DNA of 64,000 nt from Caldithrix abyssi. Lineage in GTDB: Bacteria; Calditrichota; Calditrichia; Calditrichales; Calditrichaceae. The position numbers and the translations under genes are program-made. The stretch lies in the NCBI GenBank assembly GCA_011369465.1, contig DRQG01000086.1, positions 35,878 through 99,877 of the forward strand. Reading direction: 5' to 3'. The notes below the pieces were generated by a model. The model was not told where the DNA came from and made no database searches. It saw only the letters and a program-made list of their open reading frames with translations. Shown one piece after another: positions 54,025-63,500 of this stretch (position 1 is its first letter; each line of letters opens with the position of its first letter).

Positions 54025-55020
54025 CTATTCCACACCGTCAATGGCCAGTTCTCTGAATACGTGCTCAATGCGGTTGATTACGGTGATGGTATCGCTGCCG
54101 GCAAAGAGCAGCCCGACCAATTCATTTTGTTCGTTGAGTACCGCCGAGCCGCTATCGCCGCCCTGGCTCATGGCTCCGGCCAAAAGCTGATCAACAAACA
54201 GAGCTTCCTGCGTGGCCGAATAGCTCACCCGCACCGTGGCGTCAATCTGTTCGATAACGCCGGTAGTCAGGCCGGTGGTTCGGCCGCTTTTTTTAACCAC
54301 CGTCCCCAGCTGTGCGCTGCCGGTTCCGGTTACTTTCCCGATATTCAGAATTTCCGGAAGCACATCATCCGTACTCAGCGGTTCGGCCAATGCGCAATCT
54401 ACCACATTTTCCGGCTGTTCTTCACGAACGGCTGTAATGCGGTTAGTTTTACCGGAGAAGGCATTCACTACGGCAGCAGCCGAGCGTCCGATTTTGCAAT
54501 CGCTTTCCCCTTTTGCAAATTTGATTTCCACAAAATCGCTCAAAGCGGCAATGCGGTCCAGCGGCCACTCCCCGCCGTCGTAACGGCCGGGCTGTAAAAT
54601 GGCGTCGCCGATCCGCGCTGCGTTGCTGTTGGCCAGTACATGATTATTGGACAGAATATACCATTTACCGTCTTTCCTTACCCAGCAGCCCAGAGTACCG
54701 GCGGTAACCAGTTCGTGGCCGATACTCACGCCGCCCGGCGCAGGTCGAAACCGCCGGGTGGGGTTTTGCAGGGCGCGGATGACGCCCACCGGACGCACAT
54801 CCAGCGGCAATCCGTCGATCTGCGCAGGGACAAGCTCTTTTTCGCTCAGATTTTTTTTGGCCTGTTTGGTGGTTACCGAACAGATGATTGCCAATTGATC
54901 TGTTTTTTGGCTGTTCACATATTTGTAGCCGATGCCGGTAGCCACCACATTGGGTTTACGCATCAAATCGCGGCACACCCGCCGCAGAGTGTGCCTGGCG
55001 GCTTCGATGGAGTCGGTCAT
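54025..55020 (-). CDS. Trypsin-fold serine protease-like protein
   Basis: A 331-residue protein without a signal peptide. Triad elements visible are 'YILSNNHVLANS' (His) and 'MSQGGDSGSAVL' (Ser in GDSGS). The Asp is probably in 'VVDCALAEPL' or the later 'LDRIAAL' region. The 'NVVATGIGYK' N-terminal motif recurs in bacterial nal1/trypsin-like proteins of unknown substrate. AAGGAGTTTTGA precedes the ATG. It follows an outer-membrane protein gene by 20 bases on the same strand. Cytoplasmic location is unusual for this fold. Confidence 0.82.
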   Translation of the reverse strand: MTDSIEAARHTLRRVCRDLMRKPNVVATGIGYKYVNSQKTDQLAIICSVTTKQAKKNLSEKELVPAQIDGLPLDVRPVGVIRALQNPTRRFRPAPGGVSIGHELVTAGTLGCWVRKDGKWYILSNNHVLANSNAARIGDAILQPGRYDGGEWPLDRIAALSDFVEIKFAKGESDCKIGRSAAAVVNAFSGKTNRITAVREEQPENVVDCALAEPLSTDDVLPEILNIGKVTGTGSAQLGTVVKKSGRTTGLTTGVIEQIDATVRVSYSATQEALFVDQLLAGAMSQGGDSGSAVLNEQNELVGLLFAGSDTITVINRIEHVFRELAIDGVE

Positions 55021-55040
55021 TCAAAACTCCTTCCAAAGTA

Positions 55041-56090
55041 TCACGGAAATTTTATTTCGATACCCACACGCGGCTTTCCGCGAATGTTCAGTTTGAAGGG
55101 ATTTTCTTCATTGGTTATTTTATCGTCAATTTGATAACCCTCTTTTAAGGCGTCGGCAAATTCCACGCTATACCCGGCAAACAGGTGCAGGCCGAAAAAG
55201 GAAAAGTCCACACCACCGCCAACGCCAAGTAAAACCTCCATATAATTGGACAGGCGCAAACCGCCCAGCAAATGCAGCGAGCTGGCCAGCGTTTTGGCCT
55301 TGGTATCCACCGGCTTAAAATGATAATTGATTACCGCAAAGGCAGCCAGATCGAGATTGGGTTTGGGCCTCACGGTTATTTTGCCGTCGTTACCCACAAC
55401 CAGATCAACATCGTTTGCGCTGGTAATGGCTGTGGCGATCCCGTAACTCCAGCGTTCCAGCGAGGTGTTATCAAAAACGGTTTTGGCCAATACCCGCTCG
55501 CTGGCCAGATCGGCTTTGACCAAAAAGGACAGATCGCTGTACTTGCGAAATGCGGGCGGCACGGTGAATTGCCGAACATCCACATAGGTAACCGGCCCGC
55601 GTACGGCTTCAATTTCTGCTGTGGGAATGGGTAAAAACAGGCCCAAAAACAGCGGCAGATTTTCCATAAAGGGCGAATCCTTGGCCGTAGCCAAAACCGA
55701 AAGGAAGGACGCCCCCTCCCGCTGGCGCGATATATAGATATAGTAGAGATTTTTTTCTTCCAGGCCATACATCCGGGTACTGAAGAAGTCATCCTGCTCG
55801 TGGAACAGACCGATGGGCGTTACCTTGTCGCTGAAGTTGGCCACCACCACATAATAGTTTTGCGGTTCAATCTCCACACCGGCGGCTTTGATGAGAGACC
55901 GCAAGGTATCCGCCCCCCGCTGATACCGGCCTTCCAGAAACCAGCGATAAGCCTGCCCGAACAAATCCTGCTCATCGCTCACCTTAAACGGTGAACCGTC
56001 CAGCGGTTTGGGTACCAGGATGGTTTGTTCCTGTGCAAAAATAAGAAGCGGTAAAATGAGCAGAAGAAAAACAATAGGTAATACACGCAT
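55041..56090 (-). CDS. Exported envelope protein, unknown
   Basis: A protein of 349 residues from the ATG at 56090, which is chosen because GGGGGCGTT lies upstream and a signal peptide ('VLPIVFLLLILPLLIFAQ') follows. The first part ('AYRWFLEGRYQRGADTLRSLIKAAGVE') may be a TPR-like helix pair. The last 120 residues contain beta strands typical of an outer-membrane barrel ('LHLLGGLRLSNYMEVLLGVGGGVDFSFFGLHLFAGYSVEF') and end on 'RVGIEIKFP'. It is probably co-transcribed with the trypsin-fold gene downstream and with the coiled-coil protein gene upstream. Confidence 0.75.
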   Translation of the reverse strand: MRVLPIVFLLLILPLLIFAQEQTILVPKPLDGSPFKVSDEQDLFGQAYRWFLEGRYQRGADTLRSLIKAAGVEIEPQNYYVVVANFSDKVTPIGLFHEQDDFFSTRMYGLEEKNLYYIYISRQREGASFLSVLATAKDSPFMENLPLFLGLFLPIPTAEIEAVRGPVTYVDVRQFTVPPAFRKYSDLSFLVKADLASERVLAKTVFDNTSLERWSYGIATAITSANDVDLVVGNDGKITVRPKPNLDLAAFAVINYHFKPVDTKAKTLASSLHLLGGLRLSNYMEVLLGVGGGVDFSFFGLHLFAGYSVEFADALKEGYQIDDKITNEENPFKLNIRGKPRVGIEIKFP

Positions 56091-56147
56091 AACGCCCCCA
56101 ATCTTAACGATTTGATTGATCATTCCCTTTTATACCGGATCAATACG

Positions 56148-56612
56148 CTATTTTGATAAGGAAAAAATAAGCCCCAGCGCTCCGCCAATAAACACGCCAT
56201 AAACCAGTCCCTTCAAACCGTCGCCGGTTAAAAACCACGGTCTGGTTTGCTTCTTCAGTTCGGCAATGTACAACTGATCCACTTCTTCCAGCTTGGCCTT
56301 ATAGTCGCGCACCATGGCCTGTAATGTATCGGAATTGATGCGCATCAGCGAGGTAATCGAATCCTGCACGGCCAGACGGGCGCGCAGGTTTCGTATAAGG
56401 CTGTCGGTGGCGGCGCGGTGTACCAGCATCAACGAATCCGTAGCCTGCAGGGCCGAGCTAAGCGTTTTGATTTTTTCCTGGCTGGCCTTTAACATTTCAT
56501 CGCATTTCTTCAGTTCTTCGGCCAATTGACGTTTGGTTACAGTTTGGGCTTGCAGAGCGGATGATAAAATTAAAGAGGCAATAAAAAGATAAAAGATTGA
56601 GAATCGGCGCAT
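56148..56612 (-). CDS. Exported coiled-coil protein with C-terminal membrane helix
   Basis: A 154-residue protein with a signal peptide ('FYLFIASLILSSALQAQ') and a coiled coil ('LAEELKKCDEMLKASQEKIKTLSSALQATDSLMLVHRAATDSLIRNLRARL'-type heptads). 'KKQTRPWFLTGDGLKGLVYGVFIGGALGLIFSLSK' forms a C-terminal helix. A GGAGG ribosome site stands in front. Its upstream region is partly duplicated at 57856-57970. No family is recognised. Confidence 0.72.
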   Translation of the reverse strand: MRRFSIFYLFIASLILSSALQAQTVTKRQLAEELKKCDEMLKASQEKIKTLSSALQATDSLMLVHRAATDSLIRNLRARLAVQDSITSLMRINSDTLQAMVRDYKAKLEEVDQLYIAELKKQTRPWFLTGDGLKGLVYGVFIGGALGLIFSLSK

Positions 56613-56724
56613 GGTATCCTCCGGACTAAGAAATCACAGAAAATAGAAGAAAATTTTTTCGGGCTGAAAGAAAATTTAGCACCTTGCGGCTTAAAGTCAA
56701 GAAAAATAAAAATTAACGACTAAA
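56606..56724. repeat. Upstream-region duplication, copy A
   Basis: This stretch holds the start, ribosome site and promoter region of the coiled-coil protein gene. It matches 57856-57970 closely, in the same orientation. Shared blocks are TATCCTCCGG then CTAAGAAA, and GAAAGAAAATTT then TTAAAGTCAAGAAAAATAAA. The copies differ by point changes and a small indel. Confidence 0.7.
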
Positions 56725-57075
56725 AGAAGCTTTATTCGGTTTCAATATTCGTAGAGAATGCTTTGAGAAAATATCCGGCATCCGGTATGCAGAATTCGAT
56801 AATCAAGGCATAGTGCAGAATTTACAACGGTAAGTATCCCGGGATACAAACCTCCAGAAACCGGAATCCAGTGGTCGGCAACGAATTTTTTGCCTTGTCA
56901 CATTTGTCATTTTGAACGAAGTGAGAAATCTTTACAATTTCTGAGCAGTTTTGAGGGATATGGCCCGTATTATTCCACAAAGATTGCCCAAATAAATTTA
57001 AAACATTTAACATCATGGCTAAAAAATATAATAAAGATAATATTTCATTGTTATTCCCTTTCAACTAATTTGAAT
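56725..57075. other. Gene-free stretch with a repeat fragment
   Basis: There is no coding frame of note. A segment at about 56898-56940 (TTGTCATTTTGAACGAAG and AGTGAGAAATCTTT) resembles short interspersed repeat fragments common in bacterial intergenic regions. Nothing else is seen. Confidence 0.45.
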
Positions 57076-57753
57076 TTAATGATAAAAAATTAGCCCAATA
57101 TGAAAACCATATAAAGTCTTATATATTGGTGTAATGGAATCACAAAAATATATTTCTCTTCCGTCAAGACTATACTGCAAATTAATTCCAAGAAATTTAT
57201 ATTTTAATTCTAAACCAAGACTCAAAACAATATCCCCTTTATTATCTTCAAATACTGATTCAGGATATTTTTGGAAATCATAATAATATTCTATTTCTGG
57301 ATTTCTATATCCTCTTAAATCTTTTTTTATTATTTTGCTCATATCTTTGATAGGTTTAGAATATGTTATTCCTGAATATAATTTTAAAAAAAAATCATTT
57401 TTTAAATTAAAACCATGTTTTAAAAATATCGGAATCTCTAAATAGGCAAATCTACATTGTATATCATAATTGTAAATTTCTAATATATTCTCGTCCAAAG
57501 GTTGAATAGTTTTATTATGTAGATTTGCTCCTTTTACTATATATTCTAATCCTACAGAAACAAAAAAATAATTTTTAAATAACAATTCATAACCAGCGCC
57601 AAAATTATAACCGGTCATAGAAGATACGTTTTCAATATTATATGTATTTTTATAACTATTTGTATTTAAACCACCTTTTATATACCAATTATTTTTCTCT
57701 TGCGCAGAACAAAGAACAATAGTTACACTAATTAATATCGCAATTTTTTTCAA
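57076..57753 (-). CDS. Outer-membrane beta-barrel protein (PorT-like)
   Basis: A protein of 225 residues from the TTG at 57753, chosen because GAGGAGG lies about seven bases upstream and a signal peptide follows ('KKIAILISVTIVLCSA'). A longer frame with an ATG at 57807 would bury that signal. Barrel-like strands include 'WYIKGGLNTNSYKNTY', 'GYNFGAGYELLFKNYFFVSVGLEYIVKG', 'FFLKLYSGITYSKPI' and a terminal 'GFHIGLIFYH'. It resembles PorT-family outer-membrane proteins of the FCB group. The gene is markedly AT-rich compared with its neighbours, a sign of possible transfer. Confidence 0.72.
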   Translation of the reverse strand: MKKIAILISVTIVLCSAQEKNNWYIKGGLNTNSYKNTYNIENVSSMTGYNFGAGYELLFKNYFFVSVGLEYIVKGANLHNKTIQPLDENILEIYNYDIQCRFAYLEIPIFLKHGFNLKNDFFLKLYSGITYSKPIKDMSKIIKKDLRGYRNPEIEYYYDFQKYPESVFEDNKGDIVLSLGLELKYKFLGINLQYSLDGREIYFCDSITPIYKTLYGFHIGLIFYH

Positions 57754-57772
57754 TTTTTTGTCCTCCTCTAAG

Positions 57773-57862
57773 CTAATAAGGTAAAAGCCAGTATTTATCA
57801 GCCACATTTAGCGTGTCTTCCGGCCGGCTAAGAAAAACAAATAAAATATCTAAGCGGCGCAT
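57773..57862 (-). pseudogene. 29-codon leader fragment, decayed copy of a gene start
   Basis: The ATG at 57862 has the same GGAGG ribosome site as the gene at 56612. It encodes 'MRRLDILFVFLSRPEDTLNV' and ends at TAG after nine more residues; the first eleven resemble 'MRRFSIFYLFIAS' of that gene. It lies 19 bases before the start of the barrel gene. It is probably a duplicated gene start now leading nowhere, though it could act as a coupled leader peptide. Confidence 0.45.
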
Positions 57863-57970
57863 TATATCCTCCGGGCTAAGAAAATGGAGTGTAAAAATAC
57901 CGTAATCAGATCGAAAGAAAATTTCGCACCATGCAGTTTAAAGTCAAGAAAAATAAAAATTAGCAAATAA
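57856..57970. repeat. Upstream-region duplication, copy B
   Basis: A near copy of 56606-56724, placing the promoter and ribosome site of the coiled-coil protein gene in front of the barrel gene. The rest of the gap up to about 58200 has no coding frame. Confidence 0.7.
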
Positions 57971-58205
57971 AAACCTTTACTTGTCCGAGCAGAGCTTTTT
58001 AATAAAGCAAAACTCATCGTAAATGATGGTTATCCGAGCAGAAAATGCCAAAAGAACGGTAAATTCAACTAAAAGACCCTGCATACGAATTATAACATGC
58101 CTTACGATTCTTTTAACTACAGTTCTCTTATATTATACGACAAGTGTGTCAGAAATTGCAATGCAAAATGAGAATAGTTGTCATTAAAAAATACTTGTTA
58201 AAATC

Positions 58206-58231
58206 GCATACATTAATTAATTTGTGTATGC
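58206..58231. promoter_or_regulatory. Inverted repeat before the AbiE operon, possible operator
   Basis: GCATACA (58206-58212) and TGTATGC (58225-58231) form a perfect 7-base inverted repeat 22 bases before the abiEi-like ATG. AbiEi antitoxins are known to repress their own promoter by binding inverted repeats, which makes this a likely site. Confidence 0.5.
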
Positions 58232-58253
58232 ATTTTTAACAGGGCAATTAAAT

Positions 58254-58868
58254 ATGAATGCCAACGACGTCATAAAGCTATTTGAACAGCAAAATTATTA
58301 TCTGCAATCCGATCAGCTTATCAAACGGAAGATTCATACATCTCTTATTCACAAAATGCTGGATGATGGTTTGCTGGAAAAGGTAAAGCGCGGGCTTTAC
58401 CGCCTGCCGCCCGATAAAATTCCCGAGCATGAAAGTTTTACTTTTGATTATTTCGATGCGGCCAAAGCGGTTCCCAAAGGCATTTTTTGTCTGACCACTG
58501 CTCTGTATTACCATGGTTTATCCACACAAAGGCCGGCTGTATTTGACATGGCCATTCCGCGCACGCAACGCACGCCCAAACTATTTACGGTTTTCGTTCG
58601 TTTCTACCGTTTTCAGGAGCCTTATTATTCTTACGGCGTGCAGGAAATAAAGACCAAAATTGCAACGATTAAAATCTACAATAAAGAAAAAGCCATTTGT
58701 GATGCTTTTCGCCAAAGACGCATCATCGGCGAGGATATTGCGGTTGAAAGCCTGAACGCCTATCTAAAACAAAGTAAAAAAGATATTAACAGGCTGATAG
58801 AAACGGCCGTATTTTGTAAAGTCAAACATCTCATTGAACCGGTCGTCAAAGCCATGGTCGGATTTTAG
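58254..58868 (+). CDS. AbiEi-family antitoxin
   Basis: A protein of 204 residues from the ATG at 58254 (AGGGCAATTAAAT precedes it). An N-terminal winged helix ('LFEQQNYYLQSDQLIKRKIHTSLIHKMLDDGLLEKVKRGLYRL') is followed by the AbiEi body ('GIFCLTTALYYHGLSTQRP', 'IKIYNKEKAICDAFRQRRIIGEDIAVESLNAYL'). It is the antitoxin and DNA-binding repressor of a type IV system. The toxin gene follows one base after its stop. An inverted repeat upstream may be its operator. Confidence 0.9.
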   Translation: MNANDVIKLFEQQNYYLQSDQLIKRKIHTSLIHKMLDDGLLEKVKRGLYRLPPDKIPEHESFTFDYFDAAKAVPKGIFCLTTALYYHGLSTQRPAVFDMAIPRTQRTPKLFTVFVRFYRFQEPYYSYGVQEIKTKIATIKIYNKEKAICDAFRQRRIIGEDIAVESLNAYLKQSKKDINRLIETAVFCKVKHLIEPVVKAMVGF

Positions 58869-58869
58869 C

Positions 58870-59784
58870 ATGGCAAAAAGAACAGTGAAAGATATGCAGG
58901 CATCCATTCGGGTCAGACTGCTGCATCTTTCAAAGAAAAGCGGGGAAAACTACAATGCGGTTTTACTGCGTTTTTTTCAGGAACGTTTTCTCGCCCGGCT
59001 CGGCAGCTCGGCCTATCGAGAGCATTTCGTATTAAAAGGCGGGTTGCTGCTTCTAAGCCGGCATATCAATACTTTCCGGCCAACGGTTGATATCGATATG
59101 CTCGGTGTAACCATTTCCAATAATCCGGAACACTTGTCAACGGTCATTAAGGAGATAGCCGGACTTGAATTGGACGATGGCGTTCAATTTGATACGGATA
59201 CAATGACCATAAATTTGATTAAAGAGGACGCCGAATACGAAGGACTGCGTTTTACTTTTGGCGTTCGCCTGGGAACAATAAAATCCCGGATGCAGCTTGA
59301 TATTGGTTTTGGTGATCTGGTTCCAATGCCATTTATAAAGAGCGTTTTACCGACTATGCTAACTGATTTTTCTGCGCCTGAACTGTTAATTTATCCGCTT
59401 GAATCAGTCATTGCTGAAAAATTTCAGTCGATAGTTTATCTTGGTCTGGCCACAAGCCGTATGAAAGATTTTTATGATATTGTATTTTTAGCGAAAAATA
59501 ACAGCTTTATATTAAAGAAACTAAAAATGGCGATTGAGGCAACCTTTAGCCACAGGAAAACAAATATAGAGAACCGTTTTTTTATATACGAACAGGCTTA
59601 CATCTCAGAAAAAGCAAAGCTGTGGAAGTCGTTCCTGAAAAAGATCGGTAGTAACGAAAGTGCAAATTTTTCAGAGATTATTGATCAGATTAAAGCGTTT
59701 TTAGAAGCTGTGATAGTTGCTAAAAAGAGTGAAATGGAGTTGGTCTGGGATTCAAGGGATTGGCGTTGGAGAATTTCTGATTAA
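58870..59784 (+). CDS. AbiEii-family nucleotidyltransferase toxin
   Basis: A 304-residue protein of the AbiEii/AbiGii nucleotidyltransferase family: 'FVLKGGLLLLSRHINTFRPTVDIDMLG' holds the GG(x)LL and the catalytic DxD of the nucleotidyltransferase fold, and 'YPLESVIAEKFQSIVYLGLATSRMKDFYDIVFL' is the second conserved block with the catalytic lysine region and 'KDxYD' element. Such toxins modify tRNA or other RNAs to stop growth or abort phage infection. The start ATG overlaps no gene and lies one base after the antitoxin stop. A MITE-like element follows 34 bases downstream. Confidence 0.9.
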   Translation: MAKRTVKDMQASIRVRLLHLSKKSGENYNAVLLRFFQERFLARLGSSAYREHFVLKGGLLLLSRHINTFRPTVDIDMLGVTISNNPEHLSTVIKEIAGLELDDGVQFDTDTMTINLIKEDAEYEGLRFTFGVRLGTIKSRMQLDIGFGDLVPMPFIKSVLPTMLTDFSAPELLIYPLESVIAEKFQSIVYLGLATSRMKDFYDIVFLAKNNSFILKKLKMAIEATFSHRKTNIENRFFIYEQAYISEKAKLWKSFLKKIGSNESANFSEIIDQIKAFLEAVIVAKKSEMELVWDSRDWRWRISD

Positions 59785-59818
59785 TCGTAATGATTTCTTC
59801 TTCCGCCAAAATGTTTTA

Positions 59819-59968
59819 GATTTGAGTCCACTCTAAAAAGGTTGTAGAAGTCATTCCGTCCCGCCTTGGCGGGATCAGAATCCATAACTTCAATAAAATC
59901 AATAGACTCTGAAACAAGTTCAGGGTGACATTTTATTCGAAGTACCCTTTTTAGAGTGGACTCAGATT
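59819..59968. mobile_element. MITE-like element with 19-bp terminal inverted repeats
   Basis: TGAGTCCACTCTAAAAAGG (59823-59841) is perfectly repeated in reverse at 59946-59964, giving a 142-base element with no coding capacity. The flanking tetranucleotide GATT occurs directly on both sides (59819-59822 and 59965-59968), as a target duplication would. Inside are CCCGCC-TTGGCGGG and a GTTCAGGGTGACA stretch. Confidence 0.7.
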
Positions 59969-60099
59969 TATCAAATATTGAATCTTCTCTTTTATATTTC
60001 TTCGAAAAGAAAGATTTTAAAGATTTAGCAAAAAAATATCATGGGAAAACATGGGAATATGTACGGGATATAAATAGAAATTTAATATTAATCATTTAA
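59962..60099 (+). other. Short open frame, possible gene fragment next to the MITE
   Basis: A frame open from within the right end of the MITE-like element encodes about 45 residues ending 'KKYHGKTWEYVRDINRNLILII' and a TAA at 60097-60099. No start codon or family is recognised. It may be the 3' end of a gene cut by the insertion, or chance. The 140 bases after it, up to the Rieske remnant, show nothing. Confidence 0.25.
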
Positions 60100-60242
60100 A
60101 CTAAAATATTCTTAAGTATTAGAAAAAAATCGTTTCCCCTATTTCCAATTCTGCCAACTATTAGGGGTCTATGTCAAGATAACATCCTTCGAATAAAATA
60201 TTCTTTGTATTTGAATTTATTATAGCTGATCTCTTTACCAAG

Positions 60243-60512
60243 CTAATTAAGCTCCGGGTCGGACATAATTTCCACCATCCCGGGACCGTCATAGCTGAAC
60301 AACTTGCTTGGCGCCCGATCCGGTTGGCTGCGTTGGGTAACGCGTATGCTCTGCGGCCCGCCCTGATGCGGACAGCGATTGTCCATAGCGCAATATTTAC
60401 CTTCATAATGACTCAGCACCAGACTCACCTTACCGGCCTGAACCGTTTCTACCCGTCCCTCGGGCAATTGATCTTTGGCCAGCACCCGGTACCATTTTTT
60501 CTTTGTTGTCAT
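60243..60512 (-). pseudogene. Truncated Rieske-type protein, likely internally deleted
   Basis: From the ATG at 60512 (AATAGGACA upstream) the first half reads as a Rieske [2Fe-2S] domain: 'WYRVLAKDQLPEGRVETVQ', 'HYEGKYCAMDNRCPHQGGP' with the first Cys-x-His pair. The second CxxH pair is missing. Instead the sequence runs into 'SYDGPGMVEIMSDPELN', which resembles the extreme C-terminus of thiamine-diphosphate enzymes (pyruvate oxidase-like, 'DGPALVEVxxDPEL'). Rieske-ThDP fusions exist in other bacteria, so a large in-frame internal deletion of such a gene explains both ends. It could not bind a cluster as it stands. It follows the molybdoenzyme fusion by 44 bases on the same strand. Confidence 0.55.
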
Positions 60513-60556
60513 TTTTGTTGTCCTATTTTCTTTCATCGTTTCAATATTTTCTTACC

Positions 60557-63500
60557 TCAGCGGCAGGGGATAAAGCGCACCATGGTTTTGGCGTCGGTAA
60601 CCACTTCCTCAAAAAGATGCAGCGTGCGCTCGATATCTTTGGCCGTTGTTTTGACGCCCAGCGAAAAACGCAGCGCGCAGTGGGCCTCTTCCTCGCTCAA
60701 GCCCATAGCCAGCAACGCCGGGGAAGGATCGGGCGAACCGGAACGGCAAGCCGATCCGGAGGAAAGGGAAAGCCCTTTTTCATCCAACGCCAGAACCAGC
60801 GATTCCCCGCGCATACCCGGAATGGTCATATTCAAAGTAACCGGCACGCGATGGACGGGATGACCGTTTACCCGCGCCTCCGGGATAATTTTCTTTATTT
60901 CTTCTTCAAGATGGTTACGCAGAGCTTCCACCTTTTTCATCTTGGGCAGCCGCTGCACGGCCAGATCGGCCGCCTTGCCCAAACCGACCATGGCCAGCAC
61001 ATTTTCCGTTCCGGCGCGCAGGTCGCTCTCCTGATGACCGCCGTGCACCAGCGGCGTTAAGGGAATATCTTTACGCACATACAGGGCGCCGATGCCCTTT
61101 GGCCCGTAAAACTTATGGCCGGAAAGGGTCAGCAGATCCACTTCCAGTTCATTGACATCCACCGGAATCTTGGCCACGGCCTGCACGGCGTCCGTGTGCA
61201 TGTATGCCCCGTGTTGGTGGGCAATGCGGGCCAGTTCGGCGACGGGCTGAATGGAACCGGTTTCATTGTTGGCCAGCATAACGCTGACCAGCAGGGTTCG
61301 ATCACTGATCGCCTTTTCCAGATCATGCGGACGAACCCGGCCGAACTGATCCACCGGCAGATAGGTAACCGTAAAACCGCGGCTTTCCAGCCATTTGCAG
61401 GTGTTCCGTATGGCCGGATGTTCGATTTGACTGGTTATAATGTGATTCCTCTTTCCCTCATGGGCAAAGGCAATCCCTTTGATGGCCAGATTGTTGGCTT
61501 CCGAGCCGCCGCCGGTAAATACGATGCGCCGCGCCGTACAGTTGAGCAGCCGGGCCACGCTGCGCCGGGCGGCTTCTACGGCAAAGCGGCTTTCCTTGCC
61601 TTCGTGATAGATGGCCGAAGGATTACCCTGACCGGCATCCAGATATTCACGCATGACTTTTTTAACTTCCGGATCGATGGGCGTGGTGGCGTTGTGATCC
61701 AGATAAATCCGTTTAAATTCCGGTTGGGCGGCGCGGCCGTTGCCGTTATCTGCCGCAATTGTGCCCGAAGCCTCGCCGGAATCGAGAACCGTGCCGTCTT
61801 TTCCGCTTTCCACTTTACTGACCTGGCAAAGCAGAGTTTTATAAACCGGAAACCCGGAGATGGGATCGTAATTCTGCAAATCCGTTACATCGTTGATGTT
61901 GCATTTTTGCCAGGCTTGCGGCCCCACCGGCCCGCCGCCGCCCATATCCGCGTCGATCGATCCGGCAACGATATCGTCGGTTACATAGGCGCGCATAACC
62001 ACCGACCCGCGCCGTGTGCTGATACGCACCCAATCGCCGCTTTTAATGCCGCGTTCCCCGGCGTCGGCGCTGTTCATGGTAACCTGCGGTTCCCGGCGGC
62101 GTTTGTTCAAGGCGGGAATGCCGTGATGTTGGGAGCGGAAATCGGTGGTTACCCGCGAGCCGGAGTTGAATACCAGAGGAAACTCTTTGGCCAAATCCGG
62201 TCGGGACAGCGGCCCTTCGGTCGGTTCGGTATAAACCGGCAAGGGATCGTAACCGTGTTCGGCCAGAAACTGAGAGGCCAGCTCAAACTTGCCGCTGGGC
62301 GTATCAAAACCTTTTTGGCCGTCGGAGCGCAGCAGCCCTTTCTCCCATTTTTTGTATTCCAAAATAGAGGTAGGCTTTTGCACCAGTCCTCCTTTGGCGC
62401 GCACTTCTTCCGGAGTAAAACCGGAGCCTTTAAGCACATAGCGCAGCAATTCATCCTCGTTTTGCGGATAGAGGTGGCCGTAGCCCAAACGTTTGGCCAG
62501 TTCGGCCATAATAAAGAAATCATTGCGCGCTTCGCCCACCGGTTCAATCACCTTTTCGCGGATGCGGAACATGGAACCGTAGGTCATATAGGATTCGATT
62601 TCGTACATGGTGGTAGCCGGCAGAACAATGTCGGCATAGGCGGAATCGGCGGTAAGCTGGCGGTCGATGGTGACCAGAAAATCCAGTGTCTTGAGCGTTT
62701 TACGCCAGATGTCCGGTTGCGGCCAGGCGGTGATGATCGATCCGCCCAAAATGATCAGACTGCGGATGCGGTAGGGATCGCCGTTCAGCACGGCCTCCGG
62801 AAGAGCAATGGCGTGCGACTCGCCGCGGTAAGCGCTATACACGGGAAAACGGTCGCGGCCCAGCGCTTTGGCCTCGTTGGGATTGGGGATTAGCCCTTCG
62901 CGGTTGATGGGGAACGTATTGTCGCGCATATTGAAGCAGCGGCCGCCGGGCACATCCAACTGACCGGCCAGCGCCCAAAGGGCCATAGTGGCCCGGATGG
63001 CCTGCACACCGCTGTTGCTGTATTCCAGACCGCTGTACATCACGGGCGCCGCTCCGTTAGCTGCGGCGATACGCCGGGCTAATTCCTGCACGGTCTGCGC
63101 CGGAACACCGGTGATACGCTCCACCACTTCCGGACGATAGTGCTGCACGTGCCGGGTAAAATCGTCAAAACCCAGCGTCCAGTCACGAGCAAAGCTTTCG
63201 TCGTACAATTCTTCTTCAATCAGAACATTACACAGGCCCAACGCCAGCGCGCCGTCGGTGCCCGGACGAACGGGAATCCATTGCGCATCGGTTACTTTGG
63301 CCGTCTTGGTGCGCCGCGGATCGATCACCACCACCTGCGCGCCTCGTTTTTGAGCGGCAACAATGCGCTGGAAGTCCAACGGGGGCGAATCGGTGGCCGG
63401 ATTGGCGCCCCATACCACAATCAATTCGGCGCGTTCGATATCGGAAAACATATTGATCAGCATGCCGCCCATGGTTACATGCGGAGCGATCATGGCAAAG

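Noticed and set aside
61115..62893. Plus-strand 592-residue open frame opposite the molybdoenzyme fusion
   Set aside because: High third-position GC of the real minus-strand gene keeps this frame open. Its product is Gly/Phe/His-rich and has no recognisable motif.
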